Shown: positions 7,506 to 16,755 of the stretch, one piece after another
How the letters are laid out: each line of letters opens with the position of its first letter
How positions within the stretch are numbered: position 1 is the first letter of the stretch
Assembly: GCF_900116255.1 (NCBI RefSeq)
Contig: NZ_FPAI01000024.1
Span: forward strand, 1-45,967
DNA: 45,967 nucleotides
DNA from: Halolactibacillus miurensis
GTDB taxonomy: Bacteria > Bacillota > Bacilli > Bacillales > Amphibacillaceae
Direction of reading: 5' to 3'
Notes under the pieces: generated by a model
What the model saw: the letters and a program-made list of their open reading frames with translations, nothing else
Database searches by the model: none
Told to the model about the DNA's origin: nothing
Translations under genes and position numbers: made by a program

Positions 7506-8798
7506 TTATCTTGAAAGCTTGAGTAAAATCGAGGCGTGAGGTCGGATGTCAAAAGACAAAGGTTGATTTAATGTCTTTTTTTCATCAGTAAAAACCACAT
7601 AACAGTCACCTGCGGGTTTTATATCATCTGGTAACGCATTCAAATCAAATGTAAGCGTGCGAGAAGTGTCATTTAAGTTAAACAGTGCGACATAAAGATA
7701 ATCTTCAGTCTCAGAATACCAAATCACCTCATCGTCATGACGAGATAATTGGCGCTGGTTTTTCCCTGTACGATGAACGTTAAGTAAATCTTTGTTTGTC
7801 AGTAAGTCTAAAGTAAAAGTATCGTTATCACGGCATTCACCGCCAAACATGAAGGGAGATCGAAACATCGACCATAACGTCATTAAGGTGATTTGTTCAT
7901 CTTCTGTAAAGCGCGTGTACCGATCGCTTGCCCCGCCGTCAACAGACCGAATCCCGATACGACCAAGCGGCAACATATCAGCATCTGGCCAGTGCCCCGG
8001 CCCGACATTTTTACTCCATTTATGACACCGAGTAAACATATCTTTGAGTAGCGGCCATACATCCCAAAAGTCATCGGTCATGCGCCACATATTCGCATGA
8101 TCCTCTAAATCGGCCGCCTCGTCTAAATGACTCGGACCAGGAGAGAGTGAGAGGACCATGTCCCGTCCGGTTTGGTCGATGGCCTGGCGGATCATTTTAA
8201 TCTCATCCATGTGGCTGCCGTGATAAAGCTTAGAATCAGCAATATCATCAACTTTGATAAAATCAACGCCCCAGCTCGCGTATAAATCAAACAAAGAGTT
8301 GTAGTAGCATTGACCGGCGTCAATATCTGAGCGGACGCCATACATATCTGTATTCCACGGACAAATACTGTTGGTTTTGGCAATGTCACGTGCCGTTAAT
8401 GGTGTCCCTTTAATTGGCATATTCTGATGAACAGCTTGTCTAGGGATCCCGCGCATAATATGAATACCAAATTTAAGACCAAGGGCGTGGATCTCATCGG
8501 CTAATGGTTTAAAACCTTGATTATCTTTTGCGCTTGGAAACCGGTTAAGGGCAGGTGTTAGCCGTGAATACTGATCCATTGTTAAATCTGCAAATGGACG
8601 ATAGACAGAGGAGACCGCGCCTGATTCATACCACTGAATATCAACAACAACATACTCATACCCAGCTTCTTTCATATGTTCGGCTATATATTTAGCATTC
8701 CCTCTTACTTCTTCTTCTGTCACAGTGGCGCCGTAACAGTCCCAACTATTCCATCCCATCGGTGGTGTAGGGGCGAGCGTGTGGTGTGGTATTTTCAT
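7506..8798 (-). CDS. GH27 alpha-galactosidase (or beta-L-arabinopyranosidase)
   Basis: A 430-residue glycoside hydrolase of family 27 (clan GH-D). It opens with PPMGWNSWDCYG, the family signature, and has VVVDIQWYE at strand 2. The nucleophile is the last Asp of DFIKVD (Asp184), and the acid/base is in RMTDDFWDVW (Asp242 or Asp243). A C-terminal antiparallel beta domain follows (after about residue 345). GH27 enzymes remove terminal alpha-galactose or beta-L-arabinopyranose from plant polysaccharides and oligosaccharides. There is no signal peptide, so it should act on imported oligosaccharides in the cytoplasm. It lies downstream of the AraC regulator on the same strand and opposite the GH51 gene, which suggests a regulon for arabinose- and galactose-decorated substrates. 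AAAGGTAGGA serves as ribosome site. Confidence 0.88.
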   Translation of the reverse strand: MKIPHHTLAPTPPMGWNSWDCYGATVTEEEVRGNAKYIAEHMKEAGYEYVVVDIQWYESGAVSSVYRPFADLTMDQYSRLTPALNRFPSAKDNQGFKPLADEIHALGLKFGIHIMRGIPRQAVHQNMPIKGTPLTARDIAKTNSICPWNTDMYGVRSDIDAGQCYYNSLFDLYASWGVDFIKVDDIADSKLYHGSHMDEIKMIRQAIDQTGRDMVLSLSPGPSHLDEAADLEDHANMWRMTDDFWDVWPLLKDMFTRCHKWSKNVGPGHWPDADMLPLGRIGIRSVDGGASDRYTRFTEDEQITLMTLWSMFRSPFMFGGECRDNDTFTLDLLTNKDLLNVHRTGKNQRQLSRHDDEVIWYSETEDYLYVALFNLNDTSRTLTFDLNALPDDIKPAGDCYVVFTDEKKTLNQPLSFDIRPHASILLKLSR

Positions 8799-8907
8799 GT
8801 TTTATCCTACCTTTCTTCATTTGATCATGATTATTTGATTACTTTCACTTTAGCTGATGTAGGTGTTTTAAACAATTGTAAAAAAATCTGAGAAGGGTAA
8901 TATCTTG

Positions 8908-9774
8908 CTACAAGATTGTCCACGTTCGCTCAAAGAAGCGTTGTTTATCTTTACGGTACAAAGACGGTGTTGTCCCGAACTGTTTTTTAAATACTTTGGA
9001 AAAATAATTCCCGTTTTGATAACCAGTGGCACGGGCAATAGTATGAATAGTCTCATTCGTGTTAGCTAACCGCTCACAAGCATGGTGCAAGCGTATATCC
9101 GTTAAAAAGTCAATCGGTGTCGTGCCAGTCATTTGTTTGAATAACCGACTAAAATGATAGATAGATAGTCCAGAGACCTCACTAATAGACGTCACATCGA
9201 GATCTTCGTTAAAGTGCGCGGTCATAAATGCAATGGCTTGTTCAATCGCGGGCGGGAATGTGTGATGTGATAAATCAGAAAGATAAGCTTGTAGATTCAT
9301 CAAAAAATGATAACTTTCTTTCGATGCTTGAAACAAAGAAGTGAATTGATCGTTTTTTGCTAGTGACAACATCATTTTCAACTGATGAATGACCGCACTG
9401 TCTTCTGGCATTTTAAAGACAGGGGACGCTATAGATGAGCGTTGAGTATATTGTGTCGCAAAGTCCCCGGCTAGTGTGAGATAGAAAAAATGCCAATGAT
9501 CAGAATCAGCTGGCAAATAGTAACGATGTTCACTTGGAATATTAACAAGAAAAGCTTCATTTTTATTCAAGGTCATCTCCTTGCCACCGGTAGAAAAAAT
9601 GCCAGAACCGCTCAGAGTATATTGAAAGAGTAATGTGTTGGTATCAGGTCGGTCTGTCCCTAACCAGTCATAATGAGCGGTATGACATTCTTCTCCGATC
9701 GCGTATAAATGGATGGGTACTTGATTTGATTGCTTAAATCGAAAACCAAACGTATCGATAAGATCACTTCGCAA
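8908..9774 (-). CDS. AraC family transcriptional regulator
   Basis: A 288-residue regulator. The N-terminal half is a cupin-like sugar-sensing domain (residues about 20-150, with SGSGIFSTGGKEMTL). The C-terminal 100 residues carry two helix-turn-helix motifs typical of AraC/XylS: ISEVSGLSIYHFSRLFKQ, then IARATGYQNGNYFSKVFKK followed by GTTPSLYRK. It most likely controls the adjacent GH27 gene, 109 bases downstream, and the divergent GH51 gene. The start is uncertain: the reading frame opens at a TTG (9774) with only a weak ribosome site, and no ATG is available nearby. Two 14-base direct repeats at 9906 and 9925 near the GH51 promoter are candidate operators. Confidence 0.85.
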   Translation of the reverse strand: MRSDLIDTFGFRFKQSNQVPIHLYAIGEECHTAHYDWLGTDRPDTNTLLFQYTLSGSGIFSTGGKEMTLNKNEAFLVNIPSEHRYYLPADSDHWHFFYLTLAGDFATQYTQRSSIASPVFKMPEDSAVIHQLKMMLSLAKNDQFTSLFQASKESYHFLMNLQAYLSDLSHHTFPPAIEQAIAFMTAHFNEDLDVTSISEVSGLSIYHFSRLFKQMTGTTPIDFLTDIRLHHACERLANTNETIHTIARATGYQNGNYFSKVFKKQFGTTPSLYRKDKQRFFERTWTIL

Positions 9775-9901
9775 AAGTTATTTGGATGAGTTTTAACATC
9801 TACATTCTAACACATTCGTATAAGTTTCTAAATATTTTCACTTAAATTAGCTTTATTATGACAGCGTTAAGCTTATTTTCAAGCGTTTTTAAATAAAACC
9901 C

Positions 9902-9929
9902 TTGAATAATAGTTAGAAGACACTATAAT
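9902..9929 (+). promoter_or_regulatory. Promoter of the GH51 gene
   Basis: -35 TTGAAT (9902-9907), 16-base spacer, -10 TATAAT (9924-9929), ending about 40 bases before the start codon. Confidence 0.65.
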
Positions 9930-9938
9930 AGTTATAAG
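9906..9938 (+). repeat. Direct repeat pair in the AraC-GH51 divergent region
   Basis: ATAATAGTTAGAAG (9906-9919) and ATAATAGTTATAAG (9925-9938) match in 13 of 14 positions and are 19 bases apart. They overlap the GH51 core promoter and could be regulator half-sites; this is inference. Confidence 0.45.
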
Positions 9939-9971
9939 TACAAGTTGTGAAAATAAAGGAGCGAATGAATC

Positions 9972-12900
9972 ATGAAACGACATGTCACCCCTCTCTTAAC
10001 GGAATGTTTATTAGCACACTACCCATTTGATGAGGATGAGTATATTGGTAAAGACATAAGTGGAAAACAGCACGATCTTGCGCCACTTGGTTTACAGTTA
10101 CCTGAGATTAAAACAATCCACAATCGTAAAGGTGTCTATTTTCCGGGTGGTAACCATGGTACATCTTATTTGAAATTACCTCATCACCTTTTAACTGGTA
10201 TCAATGACGAAACAGGTTTAACGGTATCGACATGGGTCTACTTAGAACGTGGTGAAAATATGTGGGAGCGTATTTTTGATTTTGGTCATGGGCCGGCAGG
10301 TCCTTATTTATTTATGACGAGACATTTTAGAAGTGTCTGTTTTAATGGACAAGACCTTGTCGCAGATGCGAGTCATACCTTCCCAGAAAACGAATGGCTA
10401 CATGTCGCGCTCTCCATCCATCCTACAAGACGAGGAAAAGAATCAAGCGCCGGTCCGGTTGTCTATGTCAATGGTGAATGCGTCGCTGATGGCTTGATCT
10501 CTCAAACGTCTAGTGGCACATATAAAGCACTAAGAGAATGGTTTGACACGCTAGAACAGACGAATATGTATACCGAGAACTTTATTGGAAAATCACAATT
10601 TTTTGCCGATAGAGACTTTCACGGCGCCATCAGTGATTTTAGACTATATGATAAAGCCTTAAGTCACGATGAAGTATTAGATGTGTTATGTGAGTCGCTG
10701 AGTGATGAAAAGATTGTGGCGTTAGCGACTGACCATTATTTGAAGAGTCCGCACCCGATTGTTCAAACGGACCTTGATTTACCCACGAGCTTAATGGGAG
10801 ACAAAGTGTCTGTTGAATGGTTATCTTCCGACAGTGATGTCCTCAGTCATGCGGGGACGATTGTTGAAGCGAAAAAACCAACAGCCGTAACATTAACCGC
10901 TAAGGTTACTCGTGGTGATGTTACAGACGAAAAAACATATCCTGTCACAATCTTGCCAAAGTCAAAACCAACTCATGAACTTGTGATTGATGCTAATCAA
11001 AAAGGTCTCGATATAGCGCCGCACATGTATGGGTTATTTTATGAAGATATCAATAATGCAGCCGATGGGGGGATTTATGCCGAATATGTCCAGAATCGGT
11101 CTTTTGAGTCATTTGTCTTTGACACGTATGACCATCAGTCAGGATCATGTGGTTGTTCAACAGGACGGAACCATGCACCCCTTCATATGTGGTTCGGCGA
11201 TCTTGATCAGGTAAAAGTAGAAACGGTTGGAGGTTTAAATGCGTACTTTGGTATTGAAGATAATGAAGTTAATCAGCATTACGTGACGATAGAAAAAGGC
11301 GCAACGTTAATTAATAGAGGGTTTACCGACAACAATCAAGCCCCACGGATGGCATTTAAACAAGGGCATCATTATGATTTTACCGTCTGGGCTAAAGCGA
11401 ATGAAACAGCCGAACTCGACATTCAACTAAGAGACAGTCAAGGTGTACTTGTGAGTGAAACGGAGACGCTAACGGTGATCGATGGTGGTCAGTGGAGAAA
11501 GTATCAAATGACACTCACAGCCAATCAAACATGTTTTGGTGAATTAGCCTTAACAGCACAAGACTCTCTGTCATTAGATTTTATTTCACTTATCCCGCGT
11601 GATGTCTGGGGTCAAAGTGAAGAAGAAGGCTCATCATCCGCGCACCAAAACTATTTAGCTAATCCTAATTATCGTTTAAGAAAAGATTTGGTTCTTGCGT
11701 TAAAAGACTTAAACCCAGCCTTTTTACGGTTCCCAGGAGGCTGTATTAGTGAAGGGTCATATATTTGGGATAACGTTTACGAATGGAAAGATTCTATCGG
11801 ACCAGTTGAAACGCGTAAAGAAAACTTTAATGTCTGGGGCTATATGATGACGATGGGACTCGGTTATATGGAGTATTTCCAACTCGCCGAAGACTTAAAT
11901 GCGACACCGCTTCCTGTCATGGCTTGTGGTGTGTTATGCCAAGCGCGGTCTGATTATGTCAATCCTGCCGGTGGTAAGTTAAGAGATCACTTTGTGAAAA
12001 GCTTTACCGACTTAATTGATTTTGCGCTAAGTACCGATGTAGAAACAAACCCGTGGGCAAAAATTCGCCGTGATATGGGGCACCCTGCGCCATTTGATCT
12101 TCGCTACTTAGGGATTGGGAACGAAAACTGGGGCACCGAGTTATATGCGAATTTTGCTTACTTTAAAACAAAAATCGATGACTATATGGACGCACACTAC
12201 CCAGAGCACACCTTAACGATTGTTTCAACCGTTGGTGCCCAAGCAGATGATGAGGCATTCCAAGAAGGTTGGAAGTACTTAAGTGGTAAGATGGAAACAA
12301 ATCAAGACGTGACGTTTACTGATGGAGAGAAGGATGTCACGGAGACAGTGGATTGGTATCAAGATCAACCACACTTTATGGACACGATCGCTGACGAACA
12401 TTATTATCGTTCGAATGATTACCTTCTGAATAACGTGGACCGGTATGATTACTATGAGCGCCGTTATGATAAAACAGGTGAATTAAATGAAGCGGAGACA
12501 TCTAAAGTCTTTGTCGGAGAGTTTGCGTCAACGGATAAAAATACATTAATGGGCGCCATCAGTGAAGCGGCGACAATGACCGGTTATGAAAATAACGCCG
12601 ATGTCGTCCGGTTAGTGGCCTATGCACCATTATTTAATAAAGTACTCACCGATCAAACGTATCGCTGGACACCCGATTTAATCTGGTTTGATGATGCTTC
12701 GGTTTGGTTTACACCTAATTATTATGTCCAGCAATTGTTCGGTCATTCCGTTGGAAAAGAGGTCTTACCGACGCAATTAAAAGCGTATGAAGAAGATTCG
12801 TTAACCACTCGTCGACCAAAGGGTGGCATCAGTTTATCGACAAGTGAAGCAACAATCTTATTAAAATCAGTTACAGTAAAGAAACTTGATTCAGATGAGG

Positions 12901-13703
12901 TCCTACTGCATCAAGATTTTACTGCACCACTCGACGAACGGTTTTCGCTCATACCTGGAAGTGAAGACTTTACTAAGACAACAGATGGCATCATCTTCGA
13001 AGGACGCACGTCAGGACGTAACGGTCTGTATCTGTTAGCGCCTGATTGGACTGATTATGAGGTGACATGTGTGGCGCAAAAAATAGCGGGTGAGACAGGT
13101 CTCTTTGTCGGTGTAGGTTTAAAGTCAATTGCACCAGAAGATAAGACTGTGATTGAGTACGCGATTTTACCAGATGGGCGCTATGACGGGATAAAAGTCT
13201 TTAAACACGGGAAAGAAGGTTATACACTTGGAGATTATTCCTCAAGTATTTTAGCAGGTAACCTTCGACGTGGTTATGAAGGCGCATTTAAACAAGGTGT
13301 TGATTATACCATCCATGTCGTCTTTAGTGACCAAAATCGACAACTGCGGTGTCAATATTTTAATGAAGAAGAAGCAAGTGAAACACTCACATATAAATTA
13401 GAAGCGTATCAAAAAGACCTCTTTACGTCGGTGACGAGTGATGAAAGCGCGGTCTATGTGAAGCTTGTGAACGCAGAAGGTTACGATAAATCCGTCACCT
13501 TAACGTTTAAAGCGCTGGATGTTGCAGATAATGTCGAGGTAGTGACAATCACGGGTGATGAAGCGGACCTTCATGTCCCTAATATTAATACGAAAAACAA
13601 TGAAGTGATTTCACCGGTAACGGATACAATAAACATGACTGAAGACAACTGTGTCACTGTTCCAAAGTATAGTGTGGTACTTGTTAAACTCGTGCGAAAG
13701 TAA
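9972..13703 (+). CDS. Multidomain GH51 alpha-L-arabinofuranosidase with lectin-like domains
   Basis: A 1243-residue enzyme. Residues about 8-235 form a LamG/concanavalin-like domain (LLAHYPFDED...SDFRLYDKALSHDEV). Residues about 245-330 look like an Ig-like domain (VSVEWLSSDSDVLS). The GH51 part begins near 340 (HMYGLFYEDINNAADGG) and includes an inserted carbohydrate-binding-like stretch (about 405-545). The TIM barrel carries acid/base Glu718 in GIGNENWG and nucleophile Glu850 in FVGEFAS. A beta-sandwich and another concanavalin-like segment (about 970-1130) follow. It should release arabinofuranose from arabinan or arabinoxylan. There is no signal peptide or anchor, which is odd for a lectin-bearing enzyme. 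AAAGGAG precedes the ATG. It is divergent from the AraC gene. Confidence 0.88.
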   Translation: MKRHVTPLLTECLLAHYPFDEDEYIGKDISGKQHDLAPLGLQLPEIKTIHNRKGVYFPGGNHGTSYLKLPHHLLTGINDETGLTVSTWVYLERGENMWERIFDFGHGPAGPYLFMTRHFRSVCFNGQDLVADASHTFPENEWLHVALSIHPTRRGKESSAGPVVYVNGECVADGLISQTSSGTYKALREWFDTLEQTNMYTENFIGKSQFFADRDFHGAISDFRLYDKALSHDEVLDVLCESLSDEKIVALATDHYLKSPHPIVQTDLDLPTSLMGDKVSVEWLSSDSDVLSHAGTIVEAKKPTAVTLTAKVTRGDVTDEKTYPVTILPKSKPTHELVIDANQKGLDIAPHMYGLFYEDINNAADGGIYAEYVQNRSFESFVFDTYDHQSGSCGCSTGRNHAPLHMWFGDLDQVKVETVGGLNAYFGIEDNEVNQHYVTIEKGATLINRGFTDNNQAPRMAFKQGHHYDFTVWAKANETAELDIQLRDSQGVLVSETETLTVIDGGQWRKYQMTLTANQTCFGELALTAQDSLSLDFISLIPRDVWGQSEEEGSSSAHQNYLANPNYRLRKDLVLALKDLNPAFLRFPGGCISEGSYIWDNVYEWKDSIGPVETRKENFNVWGYMMTMGLGYMEYFQLAEDLNATPLPVMACGVLCQARSDYVNPAGGKLRDHFVKSFTDLIDFALSTDVETNPWAKIRRDMGHPAPFDLRYLGIGNENWGTELYANFAYFKTKIDDYMDAHYPEHTLTIVSTVGAQADDEAFQEGWKYLSGKMETNQDVTFTDGEKDVTETVDWYQDQPHFMDTIADEHYYRSNDYLLNNVDRYDYYERRYDKTGELNEAETSKVFVGEFASTDKNTLMGAISEAATMTGYENNADVVRLVAYAPLFNKVLTDQTYRWTPDLIWFDDASVWFTPNYYVQQLFGHSVGKEVLPTQLKAYEEDSLTTRRPKGGISLSTSEATILLKSVTVKKLDSDEVLLHQDFTAPLDERFSLIPGSEDFTKTTDGIIFEGRTSGRNGLYLLAPDWTDYEVTCVAQKIAGETGLFVGVGLKSIAPEDKTVIEYAILPDGRYDGIKVFKHGKEGYTLGDYSSSILAGNLRRGYEGAFKQGVDYTIHVVFSDQNRQLRCQYFNEEEASETLTYKLEAYQKDLFTSVTSDESAVYVKLVNAEGYDKSVTLTFKALDVADNVEVVTITGDEADLHVPNINTKNNEVISPVTDTINMTEDNCVTVPKYSVVLVKLVRK

Positions 13704-13755
13704 AATATAAGGTGTTGTCTTTTCCTTCATTTAATTAAATAGTGATAGTAGATTT

Positions 13756-13800
13756 GGGGGAGAATCTGGTGATTTTCCCCCTTATTATATTCATTCTTTT
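13756..13800 (+). terminator. Terminator after the GH51 gene
   Basis: GGGGGAGAATC (13756-13766) pairs with GATTTTCCCCC (13771-13781) around TGGT, 11 bp with one G-U pair, followed by a T-rich tail. Confidence 0.75.
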
Positions 13801-13916
13801 TAGTTCAGACGTCTCCTTTTTGTTGTGTGTCAGTTAAACACGCCTTATTTTTTTCTAAGAGGCATTCATACCTTCTGATATAATGAATGTAGGAATTGAT
13901 TCGGGAGGGATTAATA

Positions 13917-14246
13917 ATGGGAGAGATGATTGTCATCATCCTTATTGGTATGTGTTCTTTTGGTTGTTTTGTGATAAGTGTTTTACAATTTATCCAAAAG
14001 GGATGGCTGTTTAATAATGCCTATATATATGCTTCTCAAGAAGAGAAGGGGACAATGGATAAGACGCCTTATTATAGACAGTCAGCTGTTGTATTTGCCT
14101 TATTAACAGTCATGTTTTTTTGCGTTTTTATGGGTGTCGTGTTTAAAAAAGAATGGTTATTCGTCTTGGAAGGCATCTTTCTTGTGGTTACTGTCATATA
14201 TGTTGTTCTATCATCTATTACAATAGCAAAACAAAAAAAGACATAA
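13917..14246 (+). CDS. DUF3784-like membrane protein
   Basis: A 109-residue protein with three hydrophobic segments: residues about 4-22 (MIVIILIGMCSFGCFVISV), 55-75 (VVFALLTVMFFCVFMGVVF) and 80-100. A short polar loop contains YYRQSA. The pattern fits the DUF3784 family of small Bacillota membrane proteins, whose function is unknown. The ATG at 13917 follows CGGGAGGG; a TTG 21 bases earlier is possible but lacks a site. An extended -10 (TGATATAAT) lies at about 13878-13886. The Nudix gene begins 11 bases after the stop, so the two probably share a transcript. Confidence 0.7.
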   Translation: MGEMIVIILIGMCSFGCFVISVLQFIQKGWLFNNAYIYASQEEKGTMDKTPYYRQSAVVFALLTVMFFCVFMGVVFKKEWLFVLEGIFLVVTVIYVVLSSITIAKQKKT

Positions 14247-14257
14247 GGAGGACGAAA

Positions 14258-14734
14258 ATGGATATTTCATTTGAGGTGGCTGATAAGAAATTCAATTACA
14301 GGGTGTGCGCTATGATGATCCATGACGGAAAAATCTTAGCGATGAAAGATGACCGCTCACCGTATTATTATCTACCGGGAGGACGAGTGAAAATAAGTGA
14401 GACATTAGAAAGCGCCGTCGTCAGAGAAGTGGAAGAAGAATGTCAGGTGACGCCCAAAATGATTCGTCCGCTATGGTTAAATCAAGCGTTCTTTCAAGAA
14501 GATGTGGATCACTTAACATATCATGAAATCTGTCTCTATTACTTGGTCGATATTTCTCACGCGAACTTAATGACCAAAGGCGAACAATTTTCATTACAGG
14601 AAGGTAACAGCCAGCATCAATTTCGCTGGTTGTCCTTTGAAGAGTTAAAAGAGGCATATTTCTATCCGCTGTTCTTAAAAGAAGCGATTTATGATTTACC
14701 GAAAGTTCTCACCATCAGAACAGAACGAGAATGA
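14258..14734 (+). CDS. Nudix hydrolase
   Basis: A 158-residue Nudix protein that should hydrolyse a nucleoside diphosphate linked to another group. The Nudix box is complete: G(5)E(7)REVEEE, seen as GRVKISE, TLESAVV, REVEEECQV, with LPGG just before it. The sequence YRVCAMMIHDGKILAMKDD is the usual first strand pair. The start at 14258 is fixed by AAGGAGG; a longer frame to 14153 overlaps the upstream membrane protein and is not needed. Substrate is unknown; the family ranges from 8-oxo-dGTP to ADP-ribose and mRNA caps. Confidence 0.85.
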   Translation: MDISFEVADKKFNYRVCAMMIHDGKILAMKDDRSPYYYLPGGRVKISETLESAVVREVEEECQVTPKMIRPLWLNQAFFQEDVDHLTYHEICLYYLVDISHANLMTKGEQFSLQEGNSQHQFRWLSFEELKEAYFYPLFLKEAIYDLPKVLTIRTERE

Positions 14735-14842
14735 CACAATGAACCTGTAAGGTGGGAAAAAGATGTTCGTCACTGTTTTGAGAGCAAATAATGAGCATCT
14801 CAGTTTAACATCTGATAAGATAAGTGGACAGGAGGGACGCTT

Positions 14843-15889
14843 ATGCATCAAGTATCAATGGATATTGTCAGGTTTAAAGGTGACCATTATCAGTTTGGTT
14901 ACAAACAAGGTCAAGTACTAAAAGGGAGTTACTTAATCGAGTCCCGCCGAAAGCAATTTAATGAGCGAAAAAAGACACATTTCCTTACCAATCAAGACGA
15001 GGCGATTGAATTATTAAGACTTAGGCATGCGCCACTGATTGATGAAATATACGGGTTAAGAGATGCCTTACATATCTCAACAGAAGAAGCTATCCGTCAT
15101 TTTGCGGGGTATTATATCGAGGTTAATAAAAGTGGCTGTTCCATTATGAATGGATCGAATATATTTGTTCGAAATTATGACTCTCACCCGGATAGTTATG
15201 AAGGGCGGTTTGTCATGTATCAGCCGACTGATGGCGGCTATCGTTCGATGGGACCATCGATGCAAGTAACGGGACGAACAGATGGCATCAATGAAAAAGG
15301 GCTCGTTGTTGGTTATAACTTCACAAATAGACGCTATTCAGGAGACGGGTTCATTTGTAATATGATTGCCCGCATTCTGCTGGAAACAGCGAGGGATGTT
15401 GATGAGGCTGTGAAGATATTAAAAGAGCTACCTCACCGGCGAAGTTTTTCATATGTCTTGATGGATTCAACCGGTAAATCTGTAGTTGTCGAAGCAACGC
15501 CAAGACAAGTCGTCACACGAGAAGCACGTATGTGTACGAATCACTTTGACATCTTAAAGGAAGATAATCGCTATCAATTTGATGAATCACGTGAACGATT
15601 AGATAAAGTGAAACATCACTGGCACAACAATCTGTCGGTGAAGCAAGCCTATGAGGCGTTTAATGCTGAGGAGGCTGACATCTTTTCAACCGATTATCAA
15701 CATAGTTCAGGTACCTTGCATACGATTGTGTACCGACCACAGGACTTATGTGCCTATATTGGCGTGGGTCGGCAGAAACGACCGGTTCGATTAGATTTAG
15801 ATGATATTAATGAGACCCGCGGCGTCTATGTGAAACGAATCAAAGGAACCATTCAGTGGCCACGCCCATATCTAAATGAGCGGGCATGA
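14843..15889 (+). CDS. C45-type (AAT-like) N-terminal nucleophile amidohydrolase
   Basis: A 348-residue protein resembling the acyl-CoA:6-APA acyltransferase/C45 peptidase group of Ntn hydrolases. Members cleave themselves before a Cys that becomes the N-terminal nucleophile; here the candidate is Cys99 in NKSGCSIMNGSN, followed by IFVRNYD, where the Arg and Asp are typical of the fold. Later features are GRTDGINEKGLVVGYNFTNRR, VVVEATPRQV and the TNHF segment. The usual activity is hydrolysis or transfer of amide-linked acyl groups; the substrate is unknown. The start follows ACAGGAGGG. It lies 108 bases after the Nudix gene on the same strand with no strong terminator between, so it may be co-transcribed. 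Confidence 0.78.
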   Translation: MHQVSMDIVRFKGDHYQFGYKQGQVLKGSYLIESRRKQFNERKKTHFLTNQDEAIELLRLRHAPLIDEIYGLRDALHISTEEAIRHFAGYYIEVNKSGCSIMNGSNIFVRNYDSHPDSYEGRFVMYQPTDGGYRSMGPSMQVTGRTDGINEKGLVVGYNFTNRRYSGDGFICNMIARILLETARDVDEAVKILKELPHRRSFSYVLMDSTGKSVVVEATPRQVVTREARMCTNHFDILKEDNRYQFDESRERLDKVKHHWHNNLSVKQAYEAFNAEEADIFSTDYQHSSGTLHTIVYRPQDLCAYIGVGRQKRPVRLDLDDINETRGVYVKRIKGTIQWPRPYLNERA

Positions 15890-15992
15890 TAAAATTGTCA
15901 CAATCTTTCGTTTACACCTTATTTTTCTAATCTGTCTATGGTAAAATCATCTTGTATCATGTGAGATCTAAAAGGGAAATGAGGTGAAATAA

Positions 15993-16340
15993 ATGATTAA
16001 ACAACGAAGTGTCGCGATGGTCATTATTTTGACGTTAATCACGTGCGGTCTTTACAACTTGTACTGGATGTTTGCTATTACAGAAGAGTTAAGTTACACA
16101 ACGAATGATCCTAACTTTTCAGGCGCAAAAGCACTTATTTTCTTATTTTTAACGTGTGGGATTTATGCTTTCTTTTGGTACTACATCGTCGGACAAAAAA
16201 TGGCGGAAATGCAACGTCAGCATAATATGCTCGTTAAGGATAATGGTGTGTTATATATCGTGTTAGCCATCTTTGGTTTACCAATTATTGCGGATGCGAT
16301 TATCCAGGCAGAAATGAATAAGTTTGTTGGTGTCGTATAA
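15993..16340 (+). CDS. DUF4234 membrane protein
   Basis: A 115-residue membrane protein. SVAMVIILTLITCGLYNLYWMFAI is the first transmembrane helix with the CGxYxxYW motif of DUF4234; a second copy of the motif, FLTCGIYAFFWYYIVG, forms the second helix, and a third hydrophobic segment lies at about residues 83-102. Function unknown. The ATG follows GAGGTGAAATA. The DUF2752 gene starts 18 bases after the stop, and the two families commonly occur together, so they are likely one operon. Confidence 0.82.
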   Translation: MIKQRSVAMVIILTLITCGLYNLYWMFAITEELSYTTNDPNFSGAKALIFLFLTCGIYAFFWYYIVGQKMAEMQRQHNMLVKDNGVLYIVLAIFGLPIIADAIIQAEMNKFVGVV

Positions 16341-16358
16341 GAAAGGAAGGGACAACGG

Positions 16359-16748
16359 ATGAGACATTATCTTAAGAAACTTGATAAACGTATCCTAATA
16401 GGATTAGGTGTTGTAGGTGCAGGTGTTTTTTATTTAAAAGTGTTAGCACCGACATTTCATATACATATACCTTGTCCATTTAAACACGTCACGGGCTTTG
16501 ATTGTCCAGGATGTGGGATGACACGCCTCACCCTCAGTCTTTTAGAAGGCGATGTGTATCAAGCTTTTCGTTATAATAGTCTCCTATTCGTTCTTATCCC
16601 GTTTTTTATACTCTATTACACCTTATTATCAAAAGGAAAGAAAAAGTCAAGTGACTATGTCTTGTACGGCATGTTAGTTATGACGATTGTCTTTGGTGTG
16701 CTACGTAATACACCGATGTTTAGCTTTCTTGCGCCAACAACGATTTAA
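16359..16748 (+). CDS. DUF2752 membrane protein
   Basis: A 129-residue protein of the DUF2752 family, recognised by PCPFKHVTGFDCPGCGMTR, a Cys-rich motif between the first two membrane helices, then LLEGDVYQAFRYN. Hydrophobic helices are at about residues 11-29, 71-88 and 100-120. The Cys residues suggest metal or redox chemistry at the membrane, but no activity is established. AAAGGAAGG lies before the ATG. It ends in its own terminator, so the metallophosphoesterase downstream needs a separate promoter or read-through. Confidence 0.82.
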   Translation: MRHYLKKLDKRILIGLGVVGAGVFYLKVLAPTFHIHIPCPFKHVTGFDCPGCGMTRLTLSLLEGDVYQAFRYNSLLFVLIPFFILYYTLLSKGKKKSSDYVLYGMLVMTIVFGVLRNTPMFSFLAPTTI

Positions 16749-16755
16749 CATGTGA

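Noticed and set aside
9845-9895. cre-like sequences (around TGACAGCGTTAAGC and TCAAGCGTTTTTAA) in the AraC-GH51 region
   Set aside because: Each misses several conserved positions of the consensus, including the terminal CA, so support is too weak.
14764-14900. Small ORF starting at ATG 14764
   Set aside because: It overlaps the ribosome site and start of the C45-type gene in another frame and has no family features.
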